The position numbers and the translations under genes are program-made. A stretch of 64,000 bases of DNA from contig NZ_JABAGC010000001.1 in NCBI RefSeq assembly GCF_012843905.1, positions 62,001 through 126,000 on the forward strand. The letters are read 5' to 3'. The stretch's first letter is position 1, and each line of letters opens with the position of its first letter. Source of the stretch: Clostridium sp. SM-530-WT-3G (GTDB taxonomy: Bacteria > Bacillota > Clostridia > Clostridiales > Clostridiaceae). Below the pieces are notes generated by a model. That model made no database searches and was not told where the DNA came from. It was given only the letters and a program-made list of their open reading frames with translations. Shown here one piece after another: positions 54,536 to 63,947 of the stretch.

Positions 54536-55711
54536 ATGTACAGTAAGTTTTTTTTATACGAAGGAAAAAGTAAAAAAGTTGAAAACGGAAGACCATGGAT
54601 ATATAGACATGAAATAAATGAATATGATGGCGATTATGAAAATGGAGACATTGTTGATGTTTATAACAGCAAAGGATATTTTATAGCAAGAGGATACATA
54701 AATGATGCAAGTAAAATTGCCATAAGAGTAATGACAAGAGATATTCATGAAAAAATAGATGAAGAATTCTTTAAAAGAAGATTTAAAATAGCTTGGGATT
54801 ATAGAAAAACTGTTATAGATACCTCTTCATGTAGATTTATATTTGGAGAAGCTGATTTTCTTCCAGGTCTTACAGTAGATAAATTTGAAGACTATTTTGT
54901 AATTCAAATATCTACATTAGGAATGGATAGACATAAAGATTTAATAGTTAAAATATTAGTTGAAGAATATGGTGCTAAAGGTGTTTATGAAAGAAGCGAT
55001 ATTAAAACTCGTGAAATTGAAGGATTAGAACAAACAAAAGGATTTTTAACAGAACCATTTGATACTAATGTTCAGATTATAGAAAATGGTGTTAAATACA
55101 TAGTTGATATAGAAAATGGTCAAAAGACTGGTTTCTTCTTAGATCAAAAAGAAAATAGAGCTGCAATTCATAGAATCTGTAAAGATAAAGAAGTGTTAGA
55201 CTGCTTCACTCATACTGGTTCATTTGCACTTAATGCAGGTATAGCAGGTGCTAAATCAGTTCTTGGTATAGATGTATCACAACATGCTGTAGATTGTGCA
55301 AGAAGAAATGCTGAATTAAATAATCTTCAAGATACAGTTAAGTTTGAATGTCATAATGCATTTGATGTTCTTGGTGAGTGGTCTAGAGAAGGAAAAGAAT
55401 TTGATGTTGTTATTTTAGATCCACCAGCATTTACAAAATCAAGAGATACAGTGAAACAGGCTATAAGAGGTTATAAAGAAATTAATCTTAGAGGTGTAAA
55501 GATGGTTAAGAGTGGTGGATATTTTGCTACATGCTCATGCTCTCACTATATGTCAGAAGAACAATTAAAGAAAACTGTTTACGAAGCTGCTCATGATGCA
55601 AGAAGAACTCTTAGACAAATAGAAATACGTACACAAAGTTCTGACCACCCAATACTTTGGAATAGTGATGAAACATTCTACTTGAAATTCTTTATATTCC
55701 AAGTATTCTAG
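54536..55711 (+). CDS. RlmI-like 23S rRNA (cytosine-C5) methyltransferase
   Basis: 391 residues. An N-terminal PUA-type RNA-binding region (KKVENGRPWIYRHEINEYDG; GDIVDVYNSKGYFIARGYIN) precedes a Rossmann methyltransferase: DCFTHTGSFALNAGIAGAKS, GIDVSQHAVDCARRNAELN and catalytic DPPAFTKSRD with the later CSCSHYMSEEQL. This is the RlmI/YccW pattern for m5C in 23S rRNA. Length fits. GGAAGGAGA before the ATG. Confidence 0.88.
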   Translation: MYSKFFLYEGKSKKVENGRPWIYRHEINEYDGDYENGDIVDVYNSKGYFIARGYINDASKIAIRVMTRDIHEKIDEEFFKRRFKIAWDYRKTVIDTSSCRFIFGEADFLPGLTVDKFEDYFVIQISTLGMDRHKDLIVKILVEEYGAKGVYERSDIKTREIEGLEQTKGFLTEPFDTNVQIIENGVKYIVDIENGQKTGFFLDQKENRAAIHRICKDKEVLDCFTHTGSFALNAGIAGAKSVLGIDVSQHAVDCARRNAELNNLQDTVKFECHNAFDVLGEWSREGKEFDVVILDPPAFTKSRDTVKQAIRGYKEINLRGVKMVKSGGYFATCSCSHYMSEEQLKKTVYEAAHDARRTLRQIEIRTQSSDHPILWNSDETFYLKFFIFQVF

Positions 55712-55841
55712 TATATTTTTATTATAAAAATTATTTATTTAGAATTGTAGTTTATTGAAAATAATTGAAAATATGGTAATATATAGATAGAAATAACAAT
55801 TAATATAAAAGTATTAATATAAACATAGGGGGATGATCATT

Positions 55842-57044
55842 ATGTCATACAGATACTTACTAGATATAGCATTAATCCTGTTGAGCACAAAACTTTTATC
55901 ATTATTAACTAGGAAATTTAATCTTCCTCAAGTTGTTGGTGCTTTGCTTGCTGGGGTTATTATGGGGCCTGCGATGCTTAATATATTACATGGAACTGAA
56001 TTTATTAAGCAGATGGCAGAATTGGGTGTAATTGTTCTCATGTTCACAGCAGGTATGGAAAGTAATCTTGATGATTTAAAAAAATCTGGAAAGGCTTCTT
56101 TTATTATAGCTACACTTGGAGTAGTAATTCCTTTAATAGGAGGAACTATTGTAGCATATTTTTTCAATAATGGCGAAATAACTAATGTAAGTATGACACT
56201 ACAGAACATTTTTATAGGAATAATTTTAACAGCCACATCTGTGAGTATTACAGTAGAAACTTTAAAAGAGTTGGGCAAGCTTACTACAAAAGCAGGAAAT
56301 GCTATTCTTGGTGCAGCTATTATAGATGATGTACTTGGAATACTTGCATTAACAGTAATAACAAGTTTAGCAGATCCAAATGTAAATATAGTAATGTGTT
56401 TCCTTAAGATAGTTTTATTTTTTGTATGTGCACTTATAGTAGGTCATTTTATACACATATTATTTGATAAATGGACACTTAAATATAATGTTGATAAAAG
56501 AAGATTTGTTATAGCATCATTTGCAGTTTGTTTATTGTTCTCATTTTCAGCAGAACAATTTTTTGGAGTAGCAGATATAACTGGAGCTTTTATAGCCGGT
56601 CTTATATTCTCTCAAAATAATGAATCATCATATATGATGGCAAGATTTGAGACTGTTTCATATATGCTTTTATCTCCAATGTTTTTTGCAAGCATAGGCA
56701 TAGGAATAAGTGTTTCTAAATTAGATATTTCAACATTAGTTTTAACTATACTTCTTACTCTAGTAGCTATTTTAACAAAAATTATAGGTTGTGGATTAGG
56801 AGCAAAATTATGTGGATACACTAATAAAGAAGTAATTCAAATAGGTACCGGTATGATTTCAAGAGGTGAAGTTGCCTTGATTGTTGCTAGTAAGGGGCTT
56901 GACTTAGGACTTATGAGTAATTATTTTATACCACCAGTAATAATAATGGTCATAATAACAACTGTTGTAACACCAGTATTATTAAAGATTGTATTTAGTG
57001 ATAAAAATAAAATTATAGGGGTAAAAACTCAAAATTATTCTTAA
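55842..57044 (+). CDS. Cation:proton antiporter, CPA2/KefB type
   Basis: 400 residues, about twelve membrane helices. The helix with GAAIIDDVLGILALTVI carries the Asp pair that binds cations in the CPA2 group, and LPQVVGALLAGVIMGPA is the typical N-terminal motif. No C-terminal TrkA domain, so it is the short form. AGGGGGATG is used as ribosome binding site for ATG 55842. Exchange of Na+ or K+ for H+ is expected. It lies directly upstream of the fluoride locus but no shared transcript is required. Confidence 0.87.
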   Translation: MSYRYLLDIALILLSTKLLSLLTRKFNLPQVVGALLAGVIMGPAMLNILHGTEFIKQMAELGVIVLMFTAGMESNLDDLKKSGKASFIIATLGVVIPLIGGTIVAYFFNNGEITNVSMTLQNIFIGIILTATSVSITVETLKELGKLTTKAGNAILGAAIIDDVLGILALTVITSLADPNVNIVMCFLKIVLFFVCALIVGHFIHILFDKWTLKYNVDKRRFVIASFAVCLLFSFSAEQFFGVADITGAFIAGLIFSQNNESSYMMARFETVSYMLLSPMFFASIGIGISVSKLDISTLVLTILLTLVAILTKIIGCGLGAKLCGYTNKEVIQIGTGMISRGEVALIVASKGLDLGLMSNYFIPPVIIMVIITTVVTPVLLKIVFSDKNKIIGVKTQNYS

Positions 57045-57126
57045 AGAAATATTCTTTACATTTAATAAGTTTAAGTGAATGTTATTATTATCTTGACTAA
57101 ATTATTAATATAGTATATCTTATTAT

Positions 57127-57221
57127 GAGGGAATGAAGTCTCCCGTGATAATAAATCTAAAGTGCGTAAATGCTGATGACTTCTGTGGTTAAAAATCGCA
57201 GAAGTATCAGCTTTTTTTCTT
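57127..57221 (+). promoter_or_regulatory. Fluoride riboswitch (crcB motif) with terminator
   Basis: GGGAATGAAGTCTCCC (57029+100, i.e. 57129-57144) and TGCTGATGACTTCTG (57171-57185) match the fluoride aptamer (GGGCGATGAGGCCCGCCC ... CTGATGGCCTCT); GAAGTC and GACTTC are complementary as required for the pseudoknot. A terminator (GCTGAT.ACTTCTGTG 57172-57187 with 57197-57211, then seven T) overlaps the 3' aptamer strand, so fluoride binding should prevent termination. It controls the CLC gene 105 bases downstream. Confidence 0.87.
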
Positions 57222-57325
57222 TTAGTTAACATATTATATGTTTTAGCATTTTAATTTGAATCTTTATATGTAACTGTATTAGATTTAAATTATATAAATT
57301 AATAAAAAATAGACAGAGGTGAAAA

Positions 57326-58549
57326 ATGATTAAGAAATTATATGAAGATTATAAAAACATATTGATTTTAGGCCTTATGGCTTTATTAATTGGTGCTGTT
57401 GTAGGGATCATTGATACTATCTTTGGAAAAGTATTATTAGAAATTTCAGATTTTAGGACTGAAAATTTTAATAGACTTATATGGTTTCTTCCAATAGCAG
57501 GTCTTATAATAATAGGCTTATACGATAAAATAGGGAAAGATTCTATTAAGGGAATGTCACTTGTATTTGGTACAGCTCATGGAACTGAAGAAAACATACC
57601 AAAAAGACTTGTACCACTTATTATGTTAACAACATGGATTACTCATTTATTTGGAGGAAGTGCAGGAAGGGAAGGTGTAGCAGTACAAATTGGAGCAACT
57701 ATTTCTCATATATTTTCTAAGATAATAAATATTCCAAACAGTAAAAGAATATTTATAGTTACTGGTATGGCAGCTGGTTTTGCAGGACTTTTCCAGACAC
57801 CAATAGCAGCTGTTTTATTTGCTCTTGAAGTGTTGATAGCAGGTACTTTAGAGTATGGAGCATTATTTTCAGCCGTTATAGCATCATTTACAGCAAGCTA
57901 TACTTCACATTTTTTAGGACTTGAGAAATTTTCATTTGCACTTTCAGAAACAGTGAATATTAACTTGTCTTTTGTAATTAAAATAGGACTTATAGGTATT
58001 ATATTTGGGGTTACAGGTGGAGCATTTGCTTATGTTCTAGGAACTACGAAAAAATATTTCAGCAAGCTCATTCAAAACCCATACTTAAAGATTTTTACTA
58101 TTGGTATATTTTTGACTTTAACATTGTTTTTATTTTATAAGGGTAGATATTCAGGGCTTGGAACGAATCTTATATCTTTAAGCTTTAGCAATGGTCAGAT
58201 TTATTATTACGATTGGATATTAAAATTTTTATTTACAGTAATTACATTAAGTGCAGGATATCAAGGTGGAGAAGTAACACCACTATTTTCAATAGGTGCA
58301 AGCTTGGGAATAATACTAGGTGGACTATTAGGACTTCCAGTTACATTTGTAGCTGCTTTGGGGTATGCTGCTGTTTTTGGAAGTGCAACCAATACGTTAT
58401 TAGCTCCTATATTTATTGGAGCAGAAGTATTTGGGTATAATTATCTTCCGTTTTTCTTTGTAACATGTACTTTAGCATATATATTTAATGGGAATAAATC
58501 AATTTATTCATCTCAAAAATTATTTGATTTGAAAAATATTAATATATAA
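57326..58549 (+). CDS. CLC-type fluoride/proton antiporter (EriC-F, CLC-F)
   Basis: 407 residues, the CLC fold in two halves with about ten to eleven hydrophobic segments. Conserved pieces: HLFGGSAGREGVAVQIGA, GMAAGFAGLFQTPIAAVLFA and GYQGGEVTPLFSIGASLG. The GSGIP chloride-selectivity motif of ordinary CLC channels is not seen, as expected in the fluoride branch. The riboswitch in front makes fluoride export the assigned task. AGAGGTG ribosome binding site. Confidence 0.9.
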   Translation: MIKKLYEDYKNILILGLMALLIGAVVGIIDTIFGKVLLEISDFRTENFNRLIWFLPIAGLIIIGLYDKIGKDSIKGMSLVFGTAHGTEENIPKRLVPLIMLTTWITHLFGGSAGREGVAVQIGATISHIFSKIINIPNSKRIFIVTGMAAGFAGLFQTPIAAVLFALEVLIAGTLEYGALFSAVIASFTASYTSHFLGLEKFSFALSETVNINLSFVIKIGLIGIIFGVTGGAFAYVLGTTKKYFSKLIQNPYLKIFTIGIFLTLTLFLFYKGRYSGLGTNLISLSFSNGQIYYYDWILKFLFTVITLSAGYQGGEVTPLFSIGASLGIILGGLLGLPVTFVAALGYAAVFGSATNTLLAPIFIGAEVFGYNYLPFFFVTCTLAYIFNGNKSIYSSQKLFDLKNINI

Positions 58550-58626
58550 AGTCTTTATTATATTACTAAAACATGATATCCTATAATTTGACATTATTTA
58601 TAAAGACACGGAGGATAAGAGAATTT

Positions 58627-60000
58627 ATGACAAAAGATATGACTATGGGAAATCCTGCTAAACTTATTGTTTTATTTTCAATACCATTACTAATAGGTAA
58701 TATATTTCAACAGTTTTATAGTATGGTTGATACTATAATCGTTGGGCGATATGTTGGTGTTAATGCATTAGCGGCAGTAGGCTCTACAGGTTCCATGTTT
58801 TTTCTTATAAACGGCTTTGTAGTAGGTATAACAAGTGGTTTTGCAATACTTGTAGCCCAGAAGTTTGGTGCAAAAGATGAAAAAGGATTAAAGCATGCAG
58901 TAGGAAGTGCTGTTATTTTATCAATTTTAGTAATAATTATTTTTACAGTTGGAAGTTTATTAAGTGCTAACCCACTTTTAAAATTAATGAACACTCCTGA
59001 AAATATATTTAATGATGCATCTACATACATAAGAATAATCTTTGGTGGAATATTTGCTACTTTAACATACAATATGCTATCAAGTATTCTTAGAGCATTA
59101 GGAGATAGTAAAACTCCCTTATATTTTTTAATAATATCATCAGTGTTAAACATTGTTCTTGATTTAGTATTTATAATAAACTTTAAAATGGGTGTTGCAG
59201 GAGCGGCATATGCAACTATTATTTCACAAGGTTTTTCAGCATTATTATGTCTCTTTTATATGCTGAAAAAATATAAGATACTAAGACTTAAAAAGGATGA
59301 TTTTAAAGTTAACAAAGATTATTATATTACTCACTTAAAAATTGGAATACCTATGGCGCTTCAATTTTCAATAACTGCAATTGGTATAATGACAGTGCAA
59401 GGTGCTATAAATGTATTTGGATCTGTTGTTATTGCATCATATACAGCCTCTTCAAAAGTTCAGCAGATAGTAATGCAGCCAGCAATAACTTTAGGAGTAA
59501 CTATGGCAACATTCTGCGGACAAAACTTAGGATCTGGTGATTTCCATAGAATAAGAGCAGGCGTAAGAAAAGGTGTGGAAATATCATGTATAACTAATAT
59601 AATAGCTGCTTTTGTTCTGATGTTTGGTGGAAAATACTTTATGTCTTTATTTATAGAAAATCCAAGTAATGAAATTTTAAACTATGGACAATTAGTGTTT
59701 AATTACTCTGCATATTTCTTTGTACCATTAGGTTTGATATTCATATATAGAAATGCACTGCAAGGTATGGGACAATCATTTATTCCTATGATGGCAGGAG
59801 TTTTTGAACTTATAGCAAGAGCAATAGTAGCATTTACATTGCCTAAATTCATAGGATTTACTGGTATATGTTTAGCTGATCCATGTGCATGGCTTGCAGC
59901 AGCAATACCCTTAGGAATAGTTTATTATAAGAAAATAAAAGAAATAACTGAAGACAAAACTTCTGATTATGCAAAGATACAAATGTTAGATGTAGAATAA
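58627..60000 (+). CDS. MATE family multidrug efflux transporter
   Basis: 457 residues from ATG 58627 (GGAGG twelve bases upstream; an upstream in-frame ATG at 58573 overlaps a TTGACA box and is less likely). Twelve membrane helices in two MatE halves: MGNPAKLIVLFSIPLLIGNI at the start, DTIIVGRYVGVNALAAVGS, and the second half beginning IGIPMALQFSITAIGIM. It exports drugs or metabolites in exchange for Na+ or H+. Transcribed with or just after the fluoride exporter, 77 bases away. Confidence 0.9.
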   Translation: MTKDMTMGNPAKLIVLFSIPLLIGNIFQQFYSMVDTIIVGRYVGVNALAAVGSTGSMFFLINGFVVGITSGFAILVAQKFGAKDEKGLKHAVGSAVILSILVIIIFTVGSLLSANPLLKLMNTPENIFNDASTYIRIIFGGIFATLTYNMLSSILRALGDSKTPLYFLIISSVLNIVLDLVFIINFKMGVAGAAYATIISQGFSALLCLFYMLKKYKILRLKKDDFKVNKDYYITHLKIGIPMALQFSITAIGIMTVQGAINVFGSVVIASYTASSKVQQIVMQPAITLGVTMATFCGQNLGSGDFHRIRAGVRKGVEISCITNIIAAFVLMFGGKYFMSLFIENPSNEILNYGQLVFNYSAYFFVPLGLIFIYRNALQGMGQSFIPMMAGVFELIARAIVAFTLPKFIGFTGICLADPCAWLAAAIPLGIVYYKKIKEITEDKTSDYAKIQMLDVE

Positions 60001-60014
60001 ATAAATTATATAAA

Positions 60015-60060
60015 AAATAAATTGATAGCGTAAAGTTATTGATTTATTTTTTATTTTTTT
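60015..60060 (+). terminator. Terminator after the MATE gene
   Basis: A 15-bp stem with several G-U pairs (60015-60029 with 60035-60049), five-base loop, then TTTATTTTTTT. Confidence 0.55.
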
Positions 60061-60097
60061 GTTATATAATTGGTTGTATAAAAGGAGGTAGGTCGAT

Positions 60098-60724
60098 TTG
60101 GATATATATACAATAGGTCATTCAAATTATCCCTTAGAAAAATTAGTAGATATGCTTAAATATTATAATATAAATACAGTTGTAGATATAAGAGGCACTC
60201 CTTATTCTAAATATAATGTTCAGTACAATAAAGAAGCTCTTGAAAAAAGTCTTAAAGAATTAGGCTTTATATATATTTATATGGCAAGAGAATTTGCTGC
60301 AAAGAGAGTCCCAAAAGTTTCATATAACAAAGAAGGATATTGTGATTTTGAAAAAGCAGTAAATGAAGATTCTTTCAAAAGTGGTATAGAAAGATTAAAA
60401 AAAGGATGTGAAAAAGGCTATAGAATAGTGCTTCTAGGAGCTATGCAGGATCCAATAAGATGTCATAGAAGTATATTAGTTGGTAGAGAACTAGAAAAAC
60501 ATGGATTTAATATTCATCATATTTTAGATGATTATTCTTTAGCAACCCAAAGGGATATAGAACAAAATCTCTTAGATAAATACCATAAAGATAGAACACA
60601 GCTTACAATAGAACACTTATTAGGTACATCATTAAGTGAAGAGGAACTTATCAATGATTCTTATAAAAAGGCTAATAAGGAAATTGGATTACGAGTAGAA
60701 AATATAAAAAATAAAAATATATAA
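60098..60724 (+). CDS. DUF488 domain protein
   Basis: 208 residues from TTG 60098 with AAAGGAGG before it. Family motifs: IYTIGHSNYPLEKLVDMLK, VVDIRGTPYSKYN, YMAREFAAKRV and the metal/catalysis-like DPIRCHRSILVGREL. The full-length protein contrasts with the DUF488 fragment at 29.6 kb, which belongs to the shorter YeaO-type branch. Function unknown; a nuclease or methyl-related role has been suggested for the family only by context. Confidence 0.85.
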   Translation: MDIYTIGHSNYPLEKLVDMLKYYNINTVVDIRGTPYSKYNVQYNKEALEKSLKELGFIYIYMAREFAAKRVPKVSYNKEGYCDFEKAVNEDSFKSGIERLKKGCEKGYRIVLLGAMQDPIRCHRSILVGRELEKHGFNIHHILDDYSLATQRDIEQNLLDKYHKDRTQLTIEHLLGTSLSEEELINDSYKKANKEIGLRVENIKNKNI

Positions 60725-60811
60725 TTTAATGTTGTATATTTTTTGAATATTATTTATAAAATATAATTGATTAATTTATATCAATTACATGCCAAAACAA
60801 AGCAAACATCT

Positions 60812-60849
60812 AAAAAATATTGATTTTAATAATAAATCAATATTTTTTT
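60812..60849 (+). terminator. Terminator of the DUF488 gene
   Basis: A perfect 15-bp A/T stem (60812-60826 with 60834-60848), 7-base loop, T-run at the end. Confidence 0.65.
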
Positions 60850-60857
60850 ATAAAACT

Positions 60858-60907
60858 ATATCAGTATTGATATATATCACTATTGATAATTATATCTATA
60901 GTGATAT
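60858..60907. promoter_or_regulatory. Triple palindromic operator over the degV-padR promoter
   Basis: Three 16-base copies of ATATCA-N4-TGATAT: 60858-60873 (perfect arms), 60874-60889 (last base changed) and 60892-60907 (one arm base changed). The first two are directly adjacent. A promoter TTGATA (60883-60888), 16-base spacer, TATAAT (60905-60910) runs through copies two and three, so binding would block transcription. Confidence 0.65.
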
Positions 60908-60945
60908 AATAAATAATATAAAGATTTTATAAGGAGGATTTGCAT

Positions 60946-61794
60946 TTGGAAAAAATAGCAATAATAACAGACAGTGCTAGTGATGTAAGTCTTGAACTTT
61001 TAAAAGAATATAATATTTCATTATTACCTTTTAGAGTATTTTATCAAGATAAAGAATATGCTGATAGAATTGAACTTACTCCAGAAATGATGTACGAAAG
61101 ATTAAAGGATGAAATTCCTAAAACTTCATTACCAAGTACTGAATTAATAATAGAAACTTTAGATAATCTTGCAGATGAGGGATATACTCATGCAATATTT
61201 ATTACAATATCTCAAGCATTTTCAGGAACATATAATGCTATAAGACTTATATGTGAAGATTATGATAGATTAAAAACATTTGTATTTGATTCTAGAAGCC
61301 TTACTATGGCAGAAGGTGCACTTGTTGTAGAATCAGCAGAATTAACTAGACAAGGAAAGAGTTTCGAAGAAATTTGCGACCTTTTACCTAAAATTAGAGA
61401 TAATATAGAATTATTCTTTACAATTGATACATTAGAATATTTACAAAAAGGTGGAAGAATAGGAAGAGTAGCTAGTGCTGTTGGACAGTTTTTAAATTTA
61501 AAGCCAATAATAACTATTCCTGATGATGGTAAATTTTCTGTGGCATCAAAGGTAAGAGGATCTAAACAGGCTATTTCAAGATTAGAAAATATCTGTAGAG
61601 AATATCTTGAAAAAGATAAGTATAAAGTATGGGTTCTTGATGGAGATGCTAAAGAAAAGGCATATGAATTAGTTGAAAAAATTAAAGAAATGCCAAATGT
61701 AGTGGAATGTACTTATGCAGGGACAATAGGAGCTTCACTTGGAATAAATACTGGACCAGGATTAGTGGGATTTGCTTTGGAAAGGGTAGAATAA
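60946..61794 (+). CDS. DegV family fatty-acid-binding protein
   Basis: 282 residues from TTG 60946 (AAGGAGG eight bases before; another TTG at 60940 is too close). Motifs: KIAIITDSASDVSLEL, SLPSTELI, ITISQAFSGTYNAI, VFDSRSLTMAEGALV and LEYLQKGGRIGRV. DegV/FakB-type proteins bind a fatty acid and present it to the FakA kinase; fakA is not in the window. It is followed after three bases by a PadR gene. Confidence 0.92.
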   Translation: MEKIAIITDSASDVSLELLKEYNISLLPFRVFYQDKEYADRIELTPEMMYERLKDEIPKTSLPSTELIIETLDNLADEGYTHAIFITISQAFSGTYNAIRLICEDYDRLKTFVFDSRSLTMAEGALVVESAELTRQGKSFEEICDLLPKIRDNIELFFTIDTLEYLQKGGRIGRVASAVGQFLNLKPIITIPDDGKFSVASKVRGSKQAISRLENICREYLEKDKYKVWVLDGDAKEKAYELVEKIKEMPNVVECTYAGTIGASLGINTGPGLVGFALERVE

Positions 61795-61797
61795 TCT

Positions 61798-62256
61798 ATG
61801 ACTACATTGCCTAGTTATGATAAAAATTCTATAAAAGAAGAAGAAAAGAGATTATATGAGGAGTATAAAAAGAAATTAGCTGCTTTAAAAAAATCTCAAA
61901 ATGACAAGGAAAAAAACACATCAATATTTACAAAAGGTCTTCTTCCTATATATGTTCTATATCTTTTATCTTTAGGCCCTACAAATGGTAATGAAATATC
62001 TAAAAAGATAGGAAAAAGAACAAATGAAAAATGGGTTCCAAGTACTGGAGGAATTTACCCTCTTCTAAAAAGAATGGAAGCTGATAACCTTATAGAAGGT
62101 CAATGGGATAATCCTAATAAGAAATTTCAAAAGACTTATATTCTAACTGAAAAAGGATTCCATGAATTTGAAAGTAAAAAAGCAATACTTAAGGATAAAA
62201 TAAAAGATTCATTAGAAGTATTTGAGATAATTTTTCATGATTTATATAAAGAATAA
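61798..62256 (+). CDS. PadR family transcriptional regulator
   Basis: 152 residues. After a 40-residue charged N-terminal extension comes the PadR winged helix: YVLYLLSLGPTNGNEISKKI, WVPSTGGIYPLLKRMEADNL and KKFQKTYILTEKG, then the dimerisation helix. It lies three bases after degV and is very likely co-transcribed with it. The triple operator in front of the pair is a natural candidate for its binding site, i.e. autoregulation. Confidence 0.9.
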   Translation: MTTLPSYDKNSIKEEEKRLYEEYKKKLAALKKSQNDKEKNTSIFTKGLLPIYVLYLLSLGPTNGNEISKKIGKRTNEKWVPSTGGIYPLLKRMEADNLIEGQWDNPNKKFQKTYILTEKGFHEFESKKAILKDKIKDSLEVFEIIFHDLYKE

Positions 62257-62321
62257 ATACCATAATAATATTGCATAATAAATAAGAAGAATTTTATATA
62301 TTATGGAGGATTTTATAGTAA

Positions 62322-62459
62322 ATGAGTAGAAGAAATTTTTTAAATATTGGAGAGGTTGGCAACTTTACTAAAAAAGCAGTTGAAAATTTCGAAGAAAACA
62401 TAGTTAATAGAAAAAATTATTTAGAAAAAGTAAAAGAAGATTCAAAAAGCAAAGAATAG
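62322..62459 (+). CDS. Small hypothetical protein, 45 residues
   Basis: MSRRNFLNIGEVGNFTKKAV starts after TATGGAGGATTTTATAGTAA, a good ribosome binding site; the rest is helical, charged and amphipathic (NFEENIVNRKNYLEKVKEDS). A terminator follows 19 bases later. It lies 65 bases after padR and may belong to the same transcript. No family recognised. Confidence 0.6.
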   Translation: MSRRNFLNIGEVGNFTKKAVENFEENIVNRKNYLEKVKEDSKSKE

Positions 62460-62477
62460 TGCTATCTTAATCATATT

Positions 62478-62508
62478 GAAGTTCGGATTTCAATTCTGAA
62501 CTTCTTTT
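62478..62508 (+). terminator. Terminator after the 45-residue gene
   Basis: A 10-bp stem GAAGTTCGGA (62478-62487) with TCTGAACTTC (62495-62504), one G-T pair, then TTTT. Confidence 0.65.
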
Positions 62509-62609
62509 AAATTGAAATAAAGTTCTTTTTTCTTGTATAATTAAAATATTAAAATAAATATTATTATTAAACATAAGGTTACAACATAATTAAGGAGCTG
62601 AGTTAAAAT

Positions 62610-63833
62610 TTGAAAAGGGTTATAATAATAGGGGCTGGACCAGCAGGAATAATGGCAGCATTAGAAGCTTCTAAAAACCATGAAGTTATTTTGGTTGATG
62701 GAAATGAGAAAATAGGTAAAAAATTGTTTATTACAGGTAAGGGAAGATGTAATGTAACAAATGCAAAAGATATTTCAGAATTTTTTGATTACATACCTGG
62801 AAATTCTCATTTTTTATATAGTGCATTATATAGTTTTACTAATGAAGATACTATGAATTTTTTTGAAAAAGAAGGAATTAAATTAAAGGTTGAACGTGGA
62901 GATAGAGTTTTCCCTAATTCTGATAAATCTTCAGATATCTTAAAGGGGCTAAATAGTGCATTGAAAAAGACTAATGTTAATGTAAAATTAAACTCTAAAG
63001 TTACAGATATCAATTGCAAAAATAATAAAATTCAATCTGTAGTAATAAATAACAAAGAAATTTTAAAGGGTGATTATTTTATATTAGCAGCTGGTGGAGC
63101 AACTTACCCACTTACTGGTTCTACAGGTGATGGAGCTTTATTTGCAAAAAAATTAGGTCACACAATTGTACCTTTAAGACCAGCACTTGTACCACTTAAA
63201 GTTAAAGATAATACTACAAAGAATTTAAATGGATTATCATTAAGAAATGTAGAATTGAATATTAAGGAAAATAATAAAAAATCTATATACAAAGAATTTG
63301 GTGAAATGAACTTTTCTGTTCTAGGTATATCTGGTCCTATTGTATTAAAGGCAAGTAGATTTATAGAAAATGGCAGATTATACACAGCACATGTAGATTT
63401 AAAGCCTGCTCTTAATATAGGGGAATTAGATAAAAGAATTCAAAGAGATTTTTCAAAATATTTGAATAAACCGTTTAAAGAATCATTAAATGATTTACTG
63501 CCACAAAAGATTATTCCAATGATAATAATGAATTCAGGAATAGATGAAGATAAAAAAGTGAATGAAATAACAAAAGAAGAAAGAAAAGCTCTTGTAAATT
63601 CAATTAAAGACTTTACTTTTGAAATAGGTGGCCTTAGACCAATAGCAGAAGGTATAGTTACAAAAGGCGGAGTAGATGTAAAGGAAATTGACCCATCTAC
63701 AATGAAGTCAAAAATAATAGAAAACTTATCTTTTTGTGGAGAAGTTATAGACGTAGATGCATTTACTGGAGGATATAATGTTCAGATAGCATTTTCAACA
63801 GGATTTATTGCAGGAAATAATATAGAAAATTAG
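62610..63833 (+). CDS. BaiN-like (HI0933 family) FAD-dependent oxidoreductase
   Basis: 407 residues from TTG 62610 with AAGGAG upstream. N-terminal FAD-binding VIIIGAGPAGIMAALEA, then GKKLFITGKGRCNVTNA, LAAGGATYPLTGSTGDG and the C-terminal second FAD contact CGEVIDVDAFTGGYNVQIAF. The family is widespread in Firmicutes; one member (BaiN) reduces bile-acid intermediates, but most have no known substrate. The gene often precedes cmk in clostridia. Confidence 0.9.
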   Translation: MKRVIIIGAGPAGIMAALEASKNHEVILVDGNEKIGKKLFITGKGRCNVTNAKDISEFFDYIPGNSHFLYSALYSFTNEDTMNFFEKEGIKLKVERGDRVFPNSDKSSDILKGLNSALKKTNVNVKLNSKVTDINCKNNKIQSVVINNKEILKGDYFILAAGGATYPLTGSTGDGALFAKKLGHTIVPLRPALVPLKVKDNTTKNLNGLSLRNVELNIKENNKKSIYKEFGEMNFSVLGISGPIVLKASRFIENGRLYTAHVDLKPALNIGELDKRIQRDFSKYLNKPFKESLNDLLPQKIIPMIIMNSGIDEDKKVNEITKEERKALVNSIKDFTFEIGGLRPIAEGIVTKGGVDVKEIDPSTMKSKIIENLSFCGEVIDVDAFTGGYNVQIAFSTGFIAGNNIEN

Positions 63834-63918
63834 TGATTTTAAATTAACTATTTTATAGCAAATATAGAGTTTAATATAATTTTTTGCAAAATAATAGGTA
63901 AATATATTAAAGATATTC

Positions 63919-63947
63919 TTGTTTGAGACAATAAAAAATTATATAAT
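63919..63947 (+). promoter_or_regulatory. Possible promoter at the window end
   Basis: TTGTTT (63919-63924), 17-base spacer, TATAAT (63942-63947). Further on GAGG followed by TTGAA at the last bases could be the start of the next gene, which is outside the window. Confidence 0.35.

Noticed and set aside
55928-56278. 116-codon minus-strand ORF inside the antiporter
   Set aside because: Antisense to conserved membrane helices; no independent evidence.
58716-59153. 145-codon minus-strand ORF inside the MATE gene
   Set aside because: It is fully opposite a well-conserved transporter frame, shows no start signals and mirrors its hydrophobic codons.
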